From Mucilaginibacter_A sp964251965 (GTDB lineage Bacteria; Bacteroidota; Bacteroidia; Sphingobacteriales; Sphingobacteriaceae), in assembly GCA_964251965.1 (NCBI GenBank), contig CAXULQ010000001.1:682001-746000 (forward strand): 64,000 nucleotides of DNA, read 5' to 3'. How positions within the stretch are numbered: the stretch's first letter is position 1; each line of letters opens with the position of its first letter. Below, in pieces: positions 51,201 to 58,754 of this stretch. The notes under the pieces are model-generated. The model saw only the letters and a list, made by a program, of their open reading frames with translations. It made no database searches and was not told the origin of the DNA. Position numbers and translations under genes: made by a program.

Positions 51201-51381
51201 CATTTCTGGTCAAAACATAATCAGGCGCACCGCAGGCAATACGGGCAGGTTCGTTTGTAACCTGTACACCAACAGCAATCGTTTCTAATAATGCCTGTAA
51301 ATCTCCGCGGTACGTATGTTCGCGGGAAATACCGGTTATGTAGCGGCGGTTGATGTTGTTAAGATATTCAGGAATAGTCAT
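48241..51381 (-). CDS. Type IIG/ISP-like restriction-methylation enzyme
   Basis: 1046 residues. N-terminal nuclease: CGAPDYVLTRNDIPVGYIEAKD (about 48-69) has the D-ExK of a PD-(D/E)XK site. N6-adenine methylase: motif I ILDPATGTGTFLAEVVRL (about 393-410) and motif IV VMGNPPYSGESANKGDW (about 509-525). The C-terminal 450 residues hold the target-recognition region. No helicase domain separates the halves, unlike classical type ISP enzymes. Two in-frame palindromic repeats are inserted: PLSAREGLGVRPQP (about 121-134) and HPELVEGRP (about 962-970). Heads a minus-strand run ahead of the NdpA cassette. Confidence 0.9.
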   Translation of the reverse strand: MTIPEYLNNINRRYITGISREHTYRGDLQALLETIAVGVQVTNEPARIACGAPDYVLTRNDIPVGYIEAKDIGVDLNGKILKEQFDRYKSGLSNLIFTDYLDFHFYKDGVWVTSIAIAAIAPLSAREGLGVRPQPENFDRFTSLIQNFSSTVSQTIKSPTKLAEMMAGKAKLMADVIEKSLKADDENETRSALKSQMLSFQQMLIHDITNAAFADIYSQTIAYGMFAARYHDPTLATFSRQEAATLIPKSNPFLRKLFQDIAGYDLDGRLVWIVDELVNIFLATDVADIMRNFGKSTKQEDPVVHFYETFLAAYNPALRKARGVWYTPQPVVNFIVRAVDDLLKTEFNLPQGLADTTKIKIKTKHVTKATADRTSKLKEVEYEQEVHKVQILDPATGTGTFLAEVVRLIHKKFEGQQGIWSNYVNQHLIPRLNGFELLMASYAMAHLKMDMLLTETGYKATTDQRFRIFLTNSLEEAHPDTGTLFSTWLSDEADQANAVKRDTPVMVVMGNPPYSGESANKGDWIMKLMEDYKKEPGGKEKLKERNPKWINDDYVKFIRYGQHYIERNGGGILAFINPHGFLDNPTFRGMRWNLLKTYDQIYTIDLHGNSKKKDISPDGSADVNVFDIQQGVSINLFVKTGRKNSMELGKVFHYDLYGKREAKYEFLNENSIATIPYNLISNKAPMYFMVQKSFDVEDEYNNSFIVSELFPLNNVGIVTAKDSILISNSVEQLISNIKDHYQNIPDSKFVQKISYRPFDSQFVYYDLAMIERSRLRVMQHFVEGKNIGLIIGRQGQVVGNMPWNLSFVTENITDFNMYYRGGGVLFPLYLYPDKKGQITIDNSGNRTPNLNFIIIKKIAKSLSLTFTNEKEKTENTFAPIDLLDYIYAVLHSPAYREKYKEFLKIDFPRVPYPTDVNEFWRLVQLGGELRQLHLLESPKVQQYITQYPEDGTNVVGKIRFEGHPELVEGRPTNTGKVWINEAQYFAGVPQTAWNFYIGGYQPAQKWLKDRKERELSYEDILHYQQMIVALVETDRVMREIDEVGLV
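48470..48500. repeat. In-frame palindromic repeat (HPELVEG type)
   Basis: GGTCGTCCTTCGACAAGCTC-AGGATGACC is a hairpin-forming intergenic-type repeat found inside the restriction-methylase gene, read as GHPELVEGRP near the C-terminus. HPELVEG/DKLRMT-type translations of this repeat are familiar from many genomes. Confidence 0.75.
50985..51022. repeat. In-frame palindromic repeat (LSAREGLG type)
   Basis: CCCCTCTCT-GGCA-GAGAGGGG with CCTCACCCCCAG beside it is a hairpin of the kind otherwise seen between genes (compare the C-rich elements at 52006, 52648 and 58755). Here it adds about 14 residues between the nuclease and helical linker of the restriction-methylase. Confidence 0.7.
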
Positions 51382-51463
51382 GTTTGGTATTGAGCAACAG
51401 GGCTTAAAGTAATAATTTAATTTTGCTTCTTAATAATCAGAAAAATTTCAAAATAAAAATCCC

Positions 51464-51498
51464 TCCCACTTTATGGTTTAAAGCAGGAGGGATTTTTT
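51464..51498. terminator. Rho-independent terminator
   Basis: AAATCCCTCC and GGAGGGATTTTTT enclose a 16-base loop. It lies upstream of the restriction gene and downstream of the minus-strand CDGSH gene, so on the minus strand (AAAAAATCCCTCC...GGAGGGATTTTT) it can terminate CDGSH transcription. Confidence 0.85.
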
Positions 51499-51582
51499 GA
51501 AGAAGAAGTGTAGGCTTTTTGAAAGAAGATTTCTCCCGTTGGTCGAAATGATAACGCAGGTTTGTTACCAGACTACAAGTGC

Positions 51583-51807
51583 TTACACCTTTTTCGGCGG
51601 CAAATCAAACGCAATGGCATTGTGTTCAAAATGACCTTTGTGCGAGCCGTCGCAAAAGGGTTTGGTAGATGATAATCCGCAGCGGCAAACAGACACGATC
51701 GTCCGGCCTTGCAAACCGTAATTGTTGCCCTGCATATCCACGATTTCGAAATCGCCTTCTATTTTTACAGACCCGTTGTTGTTGATGGTTAATTTGGTAG
51801 TTGCCAT
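51583..51807 (-). CDS. CDGSH iron-sulfur protein
   Basis: 74 residues. The cluster-binding motif is VSVCRCGLSSTKPFCDGSHKGHF: three Cys and one His coordinate a 2Fe-2S cluster, as in mitoNEET-type CDGSH proteins. A beta strand-rich N-terminal half precedes it. No membrane anchor, so cytosolic. Electron or cluster transfer is the known family role. Confidence 0.93.
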   Translation of the reverse strand: MATTKLTINNNGSVKIEGDFEIVDMQGNNYGLQGRTIVSVCRCGLSSTKPFCDGSHKGHFEHNAIAFDLPPKKV

Positions 51808-51928
51808 AAGTGGTTTTAAAAAGGCGAAGTTAAGTATTGGCAGAGGAAGAAAAAACCCCCTAACCTTTTATTGGGGGAAAGCCGGGAGCAGAAGTTCTAT
51901 CGACCTGGAATTGGGGCGACGAGAAGGC

Positions 51929-52164
51929 ATGCTTCTTTTAAGGTATAAAATATTCGTTCTTGGTGCTACAAGATCGTATTCTGATGTTGTTTAAACTTTA
52001 GAGAGAAACCCACTCATCCTCCTAACTTCCTTCAAAAGGGGGAAACATAGCGTATATCGTTCTGTCTTCTACTTTTATATCTTTTAGAAAAGTATGCTTT
52101 AGGCTTCCCCCTTTTGAAGGGGGTTAAGGGGATGACCTGATATTTGATGCCATAAAAGAAGTAT
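51929..52164. repeat. 12-mer pair enclosing a C-rich palindromic element, copy 1
   Basis: ATGCTTCTTTTA (51929-51940) and TAAAAGAAGTAT (52153-52164) bracket an element at about 52006-52140 with ends CCTAACTTCCTTCAAAAGGG and CCCTTTTGAAGGGGGTTAAG and the core GGGGGAAACATAG...ATGCTTTAGGCTTCCCCC shared with copies 2 and 3. Confidence 0.7.
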
Positions 52165-52266
52165 CTAAGAAAACATAACAGCAATAAGTGTAAACAAGCG
52201 TTGTTTCAGGAACGAAAAAATCATATTTCTAAATCTTTTAATCAGCATTATGCTACTTTAGCAAGT

Positions 52267-52635
52267 ATGATCAAACTAGAAATCAATTCGGTAAGAACAT
52301 TTATTGGCGCGAAGGATTTTGCTGTTTCAAAGTCCTTTTATAAAGACCTGGGTTTTAAAGAAGCCGTGATTACGGATCATTTGTCCCTTTTTAAAATTAA
52401 CAACGACCTCAGCTTTTACCTGCAAAACTATTATGTAAAAGACTGGCTGGAAAACACCATGCTTTCTATCCTGGTAACAGATGTTAACCAGTGTTTTGAT
52501 GCGATCCAACAGCTCGAACTGGATAAAAAATATCCCGGCGCAGAACTTAAACCGTTAAATAAAAATTCCTGGGGTACAGAATGTTTGGTGATCGATCCAG
52601 CTGGTGTGTTGCTGCGGTTCACCCAGTTTTATTGA
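52267..52635 (+). CDS. VOC (glyoxalase/bleomycin-resistance fold) protein
   Basis: I start at MIKLEINSVRTFIGAKDF (52267); the frame is open from 52201. 122 residues with paired beta-alpha-beta units: FIGAKDFAVSKSFYKDLGFKEAVI and the late GTECLVIDPAGVLLRFTQF. Metal ligands of true glyoxalases are not obvious (His/Glu positions are only partly present), so it may be a binding protein. The element following it (copy 2) separates it from convergent cheB. Confidence 0.85.
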   Translation: MIKLEINSVRTFIGAKDFAVSKSFYKDLGFKEAVITDHLSLFKINNDLSFYLQNYYVKDWLENTMLSILVTDVNQCFDAIQQLELDKKYPGAELKPLNKNSWGTECLVIDPAGVLLRFTQFY

Positions 52636-52647
52636 TTGTTGGATTGC

Positions 52648-52750
52648 TTCTTCCCCCTAACCCCCTAAATGAGGGAAGCATAGTTTGCTACTTTTATATT
52701 GTTTATAAAAGTCTGCTTTAGATTTCCCCCCTTTAGGGGGTTAGGGGGTC
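52648..52750. repeat. C-rich palindromic element, copy 2
   Basis: CCCCCTAACCCCCTAAATGAG and TTTAGGGGGTTAGGGGG are inverted; the core GGGAAGCATAGTTTGC...AGTCTGCTTTAGATTTCCCC is shared with copy 3. It ends on the first bases of the cheB stop codon, between convergent genes. Confidence 0.75.
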
Positions 52751-53756
52751 AATTCAACCTCTGCGAAGCAAACAAAACTTCCTTCATTTTATCAACGTGT
52801 ACTTGTATCTCGTCGGCTTTTTCTTTGTAGTTTTTGGCAATGGTAGAGAGGCCGTTTTTGGCATGGTCGTCTTCCAGTTTTTTTAACAAGTTGCGGCGTT
52901 CTTCCATAATGCGCAAGGCCGTCCACAAAGTAGTTTCAAATATTTCGCCTTGTTTAATCACCAAATCTTTTTCCGAATAAGAATGGCCGATGTGGCAACG
53001 GTAACGCACGATTTTTCCCTGCCCTTCGCCGCCTTTCGCTATTTCCCATAAACCACCGCCGCAATCCGGGCAGGCGTAAATACTTTTTTCGCCCAATTGC
53101 CTAACGTGGCCATAATCCACCACTACTCTTTCTGCAATTTGCGATTCGATCACTACATCTTCCGGGGCTGGTTTTTCTTCGGGTGTTGTTTGGGTAATGT
53201 CCCAAATCACTTCCCCCATATTGGCCAGGGAAACACAATAATCCACCTCCATATTATTAAGGACAGACAAAGGCATGTCCGGATATTCCGCTTCGTTAGG
53301 GTCCTGTACCATGCAAGTCCCTCCGCTCCTTTTAATGGCCAGCATGCCTGTAGTGCCATCATTCAGCATTCCGGTTAGCACCACGCCAATCGTCCTGGTG
53401 CTAAATGCTGCGGCGGCAGAACGGAACAGCACGTCAATGGATGGCCGCCAGCGGTTTTCTTCCGGGCCTCGGCCTAAAATGATCGTGTCATTTTTTACCA
53501 ATAGATGCAAGTTAGGCGCAGCAATATAAATATGTCCTTTTTGTATTGATGCACCTTCCGAAGCTACTTCGCATTCGAAAGCCGTGAGCGGTTTTAAATG
53601 AAGCATTAAAAAATCGCTGATGCTGGTTTTGGATAAGTGCATCACAATAAAAACGGCAGCATCTGTCCCGGTTTTTAGTTGTCCTACAAATTCGGACAGT
53701 GCGTTCATTCCGCCTGCCGAAGCACCAACGACAACAATAAATTTGGGACTGTTCAT
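52749..53756 (-). CDS. CheB-type methylesterase without receiver domain
   Basis: 335 residues. CheB catalytic domain (about 1-185): VVVGASAGGMNAL (Ser nucleophile), FIVMHLSKTSISDF (His), and GVVLTGMLNDGTTGMLAIKRSGG (Asp). No phospho-receiver. The tail (about 215-335) has a zinc-ribbon-like IYACPDCGGGLWE...YRCHIGHSY and a helical end. Divergent from the CheB-CheR-kinase gene; the pair probably forms a non-chemotactic signalling unit as no che or receptor genes are near. Confidence 0.92.
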   Translation of the reverse strand: MNSPKFIVVVGASAGGMNALSEFVGQLKTGTDAAVFIVMHLSKTSISDFLMLHLKPLTAFECEVASEGASIQKGHIYIAAPNLHLLVKNDTIILGRGPEENRWRPSIDVLFRSAAAAFSTRTIGVVLTGMLNDGTTGMLAIKRSGGTCMVQDPNEAEYPDMPLSVLNNMEVDYCVSLANMGEVIWDITQTTPEEKPAPEDVVIESQIAERVVVDYGHVRQLGEKSIYACPDCGGGLWEIAKGGEGQGKIVRYRCHIGHSYSEKDLVIKQGEIFETTLWTALRIMEERRNLLKKLEDDHAKNGLSTIAKNYKEKADEIQVHVDKMKEVLFASQRLN

Positions 53757-53842
53757 GATGATCGGTTTAAGTTATTGCAGTTAGTATCAGCATTAATCAA
53801 AATCGTTCCGGGATATATTTATAAAACTTTACCAAAAAAAGA

Positions 53843-53933
53843 ATGCTTCTTTTACCCGGTATAATTTGGGGTTTGGTAAAACTCTGTGTAAAAGTACAAA
53901 AGTTTAAAGTTTTTAATTCGGTAAAAGAAGCAT
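53843..53933. repeat. Inverted 12-mer pair, 91 bp
   Basis: ATGCTTCTTTTACC and GGTAAAAGAAGCAT, 14-bp perfect ends. Between the divergent cheB and cheB-cheR-kinase genes, so here a terminator role is unlikely; it would sit in both leaders. No other element was recognised in this 340-bp gap. Confidence 0.85.
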
Positions 53934-54096
53934 CGACTATATGCGGAGCAACATAAATAGTTGGGCAAATAATAATCATTGTTTTAAAGATTAATTATAT
54001 TTACTCAGTTTCTGCTTCTTTTTGACTTTATACTAATTTCTGCTTAAAAATTAGTACTCCTGATGAAACCTGTTTTCTGCTCCTTAAACCTAAGAT

Positions 54097-57000
54097 ATGC
54101 CAACAAACAAACCAAAATACATTATTGCCATTGGCGCCTCTGCCGGAGGGTTGGAAGACCTTAATGCTTTTTTTGATCATACGCCTTTAGATAGCGTTTC
54201 TTATGTTATTGTACAGCATTTGTCGCCGGATTATAAAAGCAGTATGGTCGCATTATTGTCCAAGCACAGCAAACTAACTGTGCAGGAAGTTAAAAACGGA
54301 ATGGCGATTAAAGGCAACGAGGTTTACCTGATCCCGAACAATAAATTTATGACCATCCGTAACAATACCTTTTATTTAACCGATAAAGAAAAAGTACCCG
54401 GCCCGCACCTTACCATCAATGCCTTTTTTATTTCCCTTGCGGCCAATAGCGGTTCAAAAGCAATCGGTGTAATCCTTTCCGGCTTAGGTTCTGATGGTAC
54501 AGAAGGTGCTAAAGCCATTAAAAAAGCAGGCGGAATGCTAATCGCCAGGAACCCGGAAACCACAGAGTTTAACAGTATGCCTTCCAATGCTATTGCTACC
54601 GGCCTGATAGATTTTATTTTGGAACCAGAGGCAATGCCAGGCACGATCGAAGATTATACAAAACACGAAGGCGGATTATTAGCCGATAACGCAGACGATG
54701 AAAAACACCTGACCGCCATTGTTGACTTTATAAAAACCCAGTTGCCGCTGGATTTTACCGAATACAAACAATCTACTATCCTGAGAAGGATTAAAAGAAG
54801 GGCCGACTTCAACAATTTCACAAACTTATCCGGCTATTTCGATTTTTTAAAAGCCACACCGGAAGAAGTGGAAAACCTTGCCCAGGATTTTCTGATTAGT
54901 GTCACTTCTTTTTTTCGGGACAAAGAAGCTTTTGATCACATTGAAAAAGAAATATTGCCCGTTATTTTAAAAACCCTTGCACCGGAAGAAGAACTAAAAA
55001 TGTGGGTGGCAGGCTGCGCAACTGGCGAAGAAGCTTATGCTTTGGCCATACTTATCTGCGAGCAATTAACCCTCCAATCCGCGAAAACTATTGTAAAGAT
55101 TTTTGCAACCGATATTGATAAGATTGCGCTGGCTTTTGCCAAAAAGGGAATTTATAATGCTGCTGCTATAAAAAATGTTTCCGCTGTACGACTTGAAAAA
55201 CATTTTTTAAAAGAAGGGGAAAACTATAAGATAAAACCGGAAATACGAAAAATGGTGGTTTTTGCCCAGCATGACCTGGTGAAGAACCCGCCTTATTGCA
55301 ATATGCATTTGATCAGTTGCCGCAACTTGCTGATTTATATGACACCTGCCTTGCAAAAGAAAATATTTTTAATGCTGCAGTTTGGGTTGAAAAAAGACGG
55401 CTACTTATTTTTAGGTTCCAGTGAAAACCCGTTGTCGATTATCCAAAATTTGGAAGTAGTAAATAAAAAATGGAAGATATACAAAAACGTGGAAACAAAA
55501 CGGACTATCAGCTTTGATGCTTTTTCTTTGCCCAGCATTGAGGATACAAAGTATGCGCCTTTGGTTTTATCAAAGGAACGCCCTGCGCAAAACACCAGCC
55601 ATACTTTGCCCGAGGCTGTAAATATAAGCCTGGCAAACGTGCTGGATTGTCTGATAGTTTGTATCAATCAAAATAATCAGGTTGTAAAAACGTATGGAGA
55701 CACAACCAAGTTTCTGCTTCAAAAAAACTTTACTCTAAACCTGGCAGGGCTTTTGCCAAGGCAGCTTGCCATTGCATTTAATACCCTGCTTAAAAAAGTT
55801 ATCCAAACCAATGAAAACGCTGCCGTTAGCGGTATTCAAATTAACCGTGATGGCGCAACCATTAAAGTAAACCTTTCGGTAAGTCCTCTGACATCGAAAA
55901 AAGACGGGCAAAAACTGTGGATGGCTACTTTTACGGAAGATAAATCTGTTGCCTGGGCACAGGAGGAAAAAATGGCGTTTGATGAAAAAGAACAACTTGA
56001 TGAATATACCCTAAACCTGGAAGAGGAACTGAAGGAACTTAAAGAAACGCTCCAGTCCCTTCAGGAAAAGCTGGATGCTTCCAACGAAAACCTGCAATCT
56101 TTTAACGAAGAACTGCTTTCCTCCAACGAAGAAATGCAAAGTACCAATGAAGAAATGCAATCTATCAATGAAGAACTGCATACCATTAATTCTGATTATC
56201 AGTCGAAAAACAAAGAGCTGCAAGAGCTTAACGACGATTTGAACAATTATTTTAGAAGTAATATCAACGGCCAGTTATTTATCAATCACGATTTATTGCT
56301 GATGAAGTTTTCGCCGGGAACGGTAAAGCTGATCAACTTGCGGGAGACTGATATAGGCAGGCCGTTAAGCCATATTTCTACCAACATCAAATTTGAAACC
56401 ATTACAGCCGATATCGAAACCGTACTTGCACAAGGCAGCATCATTACCAAAGAAATTGAAACCACCGAAGGCAAATGGTACCAGCTTACCACGATGCCTT
56501 ACTTACGGCAGGAAGACAATAAAATAAACGGTGCCATCCTTACTTTTAATGACGTTACCGAACTGAAGAAAACACAACAGGACCTGGATAAAAAGAACAA
56601 AAGACTGCTTCGGATTAATGAAGACCTTGATCATTTTGTGCATGCCGCTTCGCACGACCTTTTGGCACCGTTAAGTAACATCGAAGGAAGCATCAGTGTG
56701 ATGAACCTGATTAAAGTGGATAACCCGAACTTAAAAGAATTTTTAGATATCATCAATTTATCTGTTGTAAAGTTTCGTGCCCTTGTAAAAGACCTTGCCA
56801 CTATCGGCAGATTAGAAAACGATATAAACGAAATGGAAAGGGTTGACATCGATGAGCTGATTGATAACATTGAATGGAGCCTTGACAACAAAATCAAATC
56901 ATCGGGTGTAGTTATCAACAGGGATTTGGAATTGAAACGTCTTCTTTTCTCCAGAAAAAACCTGAGGAGTATTGTGTATAACCTGATTTCCAATGGTATT

Positions 57001-57291
57001 AAATTTAGAAGAGACGACGAACACACAATCATTAATATTCGTACCGCAAAAGAAGGGGACGATATTGTTTTAACCGTAGAGGATAACGGAAGGGGAATAC
57101 CTAAAGATAGTATCAATAAAATATTTGAATTATACGGCAGGCTTCACCAGGAAGTGGAAGGCCAGGGCATTGGTTTATACCTCTCCAAAAAAATGGTAAA
57201 CCAAACCGGCGGGACTATTACGGTAGAGAGCGAACCGGGCAAAGGCAGCAAATTTATCATCCGCCTTAACGCTGAACACACATTTGATTAG
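54097..57291 (+). CDS. CheB-CheR-PAS-histidine kinase fusion
   Basis: 1064 residues. CheB methylesterase about 1-185 (AIGASAGGLEDL, VQHLSPDYKSSM, LSGLGSDGTEGAKAIKKAGG). CheR N-terminal and SAM domains about 210-465 (VTSFFRDKEAFDHIE, MWVAGCATGEEAYALA, SCRNLLIYM). A coiled coil about 635-720 with heptad-like SNEELQ/TNEEMQ repeats. PAS about 725-830. Kinase about 840-1064 (HAASHDLLAPLSNIEGSI, VYNLISNGIKFRR, VEDNGRGIP, GQGIGLYLSKKMVNQTGG). A multi-output signalling protein of the Bacteroidota/Alphaproteobacteria type. Confidence 0.94.
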   Translation: MPTNKPKYIIAIGASAGGLEDLNAFFDHTPLDSVSYVIVQHLSPDYKSSMVALLSKHSKLTVQEVKNGMAIKGNEVYLIPNNKFMTIRNNTFYLTDKEKVPGPHLTINAFFISLAANSGSKAIGVILSGLGSDGTEGAKAIKKAGGMLIARNPETTEFNSMPSNAIATGLIDFILEPEAMPGTIEDYTKHEGGLLADNADDEKHLTAIVDFIKTQLPLDFTEYKQSTILRRIKRRADFNNFTNLSGYFDFLKATPEEVENLAQDFLISVTSFFRDKEAFDHIEKEILPVILKTLAPEEELKMWVAGCATGEEAYALAILICEQLTLQSAKTIVKIFATDIDKIALAFAKKGIYNAAAIKNVSAVRLEKHFLKEGENYKIKPEIRKMVVFAQHDLVKNPPYCNMHLISCRNLLIYMTPALQKKIFLMLQFGLKKDGYLFLGSSENPLSIIQNLEVVNKKWKIYKNVETKRTISFDAFSLPSIEDTKYAPLVLSKERPAQNTSHTLPEAVNISLANVLDCLIVCINQNNQVVKTYGDTTKFLLQKNFTLNLAGLLPRQLAIAFNTLLKKVIQTNENAAVSGIQINRDGATIKVNLSVSPLTSKKDGQKLWMATFTEDKSVAWAQEEKMAFDEKEQLDEYTLNLEEELKELKETLQSLQEKLDASNENLQSFNEELLSSNEEMQSTNEEMQSINEELHTINSDYQSKNKELQELNDDLNNYFRSNINGQLFINHDLLLMKFSPGTVKLINLRETDIGRPLSHISTNIKFETITADIETVLAQGSIITKEIETTEGKWYQLTTMPYLRQEDNKINGAILTFNDVTELKKTQQDLDKKNKRLLRINEDLDHFVHAASHDLLAPLSNIEGSISVMNLIKVDNPNLKEFLDIINLSVVKFRALVKDLATIGRLENDINEMERVDIDELIDNIEWSLDNKIKSSGVVINRDLELKRLLFSRKNLRSIVYNLISNGIKFRRDDEHTIINIRTAKEGDDIVLTVEDNGRGIPKDSINKIFELYGRLHQEVEGQGIGLYLSKKMVNQTGGTITVESEPGKGSKFIIRLNAEHTFD

Positions 57292-57314
57292 GTTAATATT
57301 TATTATTCTCCCAC

Positions 57315-57422
57315 AAAAAATTATGTGCTAAAAGAAGCATCGGCCTGATCAAAAACAATAAACAACATAAAAAATTATGTGCTAAAAGAAGCATCGGCCT
57401 GATCAAAAACAATAAACAACAT
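57315..57422 (+). repeat. 54-bp exact tandem duplication containing the 12-mer
   Basis: Two identical 54-bp units (57315-57368, 57369-57422), each with ATGTGCTAAAAGAAGCAT followed by CGGCCTGATC and an A/T tail. The 12-mers lie at 57329-57340 and 57383-57394. Identity suggests a recent duplication. Confidence 0.9.
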
Positions 57423-57503
57423 AAGGCTGACAGTTTGAATTTGCACAGCCCTACTATTTAAAGTAGTTTTGATTGTTAACCTAAATGCAACCTCCGCTTC
57501 TTA

Positions 57504-58667
57504 ATGAATTACGCCCCGATAAATAATAGTACAGAACCAACATATCAGGCTGCGCGCGCGGTTTCTGCTGGGGTGTCCAATCATTTTAAGCAACATTTTA
57601 CGGCTGCCCGTTTAAATGAGGTGCAGGAACTTGCCCCGGAACCTTCTTCGGCAGTAATCGAAATGATTATTGATACCGCTTTTTGGGCAAGCTTAGGCAG
57701 AGAAGAAGGCCGTTCGCCCAAAATATCGCTTGCTTTTCTGCCTCCGGAGATGGCTGGTACGCCTATGGTATTTAAATACCGCATGGCCTTGCAAACCCAT
57801 GTACTTACCAAATTAGCGCCAGCGGTAGAACGGCCGGGTATCCATTTAGGTGTTTGGATAGAGGATGGCGAACTTTATATCTGGGGAACTACGCGCGATA
57901 TTCCGGGTTTGTGTTTTGTTTTGGAAGTGGTAGAACCGGGTTTGCTGGTGGTAAAACACCGCCGGATTGACGGATTGGGCAAGTTTGTGAACGTGGCAAC
58001 GCTAAAAGGCGACCAGATCAAAGTGGTGGATGAACTAAACCATAATGCAATTGAACGGCCGCCAATTATCAGTTCGTTACTCGGTTTTACGTCTCCTTAT
58101 AACGAAAATGATTCTATAAACATCCTCGTTCAAATGGCTGCTTCTATGCGGGCGCATGGCCGCGGCGGCTCTTTGCTGATTGTTCCGGCGGATACGGAAG
58201 AATGGCGCGATTCCATCATTCACCCAATCACCTATCCTGTTTTATCGGTTTTTTCGGGTTTGGCAGATTTGGCTGAAATTAATGATGTGGAAAAGAATTC
58301 GATCAGGTGGCAAAGTACCATCAGACATGCCGTGGACAGTGTTGCCGGATTAACCGCAGTAGATGGTGCCACAATTATCAACGACCGCCACGAACTGCTT
58401 GCTTTTGGTGCCAAAATTGGCCGCTCGTGGAAAAGTAAACGGGTAGAACAAATGACGCTGACAGAACCGATTATTGGCAGCGCGGCAAGTATAATTCACC
58501 CGGCAAAATTGGGCGGCACCAGGCATCTTTCGGCAGCCCAGTTTGTGTTTGACCAGCGCAATGCGGTTGCTTTAATTGCCTCTCAGGATGGCCGCTTTAC
58601 TATTTTTGCCTGGTCGCCGCGGGAAGATATGGTGCATGCCCACCAGATTGACATTTTGTTATTGTAG
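57504..58667 (+). CDS. DACNV-type sensor protein (diadenylate-cyclase-like)
   Basis: 387 residues, soluble. The second half resembles the diadenylate cyclase fold: DSVAGLTAVDGATIINDRHELLAFGAKIG (DGA motif region) and GGTRHLSAAQFVFDQRNAVALIASQDGRFTIF (position of the RHR motif, here TRHLSA). The N-terminal half (FLPPEMAGTPMVFKYRMALQTHVLTKLAPAVERPGIHLGVW) is the associated domain. Such DACNV proteins are regarded as probable nucleotide sensors, not cyclases, as key residues differ. Stands alone after the kinase gene. Confidence 0.7.
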   Translation: MNYAPINNSTEPTYQAARAVSAGVSNHFKQHFTAARLNEVQELAPEPSSAVIEMIIDTAFWASLGREEGRSPKISLAFLPPEMAGTPMVFKYRMALQTHVLTKLAPAVERPGIHLGVWIEDGELYIWGTTRDIPGLCFVLEVVEPGLLVVKHRRIDGLGKFVNVATLKGDQIKVVDELNHNAIERPPIISSLLGFTSPYNENDSINILVQMAASMRAHGRGGSLLIVPADTEEWRDSIIHPITYPVLSVFSGLADLAEINDVEKNSIRWQSTIRHAVDSVAGLTAVDGATIINDRHELLAFGAKIGRSWKSKRVEQMTLTEPIIGSAASIIHPAKLGGTRHLSAAQFVFDQRNAVALIASQDGRFTIFAWSPREDMVHAHQIDILLL

Positions 58668-58754
58668 CTGTACTTTTCCCCTTTGTATTTTAACATCGTA
58701 GTTGTTTTAGCTTTTGTTGTTAAATACTTTATCCATTTATAGGTTTTATTAAAT

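Noticed and set aside
57315..57422. Possible CRISPR-like array
   Set aside because: Only two units, and the whole 54 bp is identical, so there are no distinct spacers.
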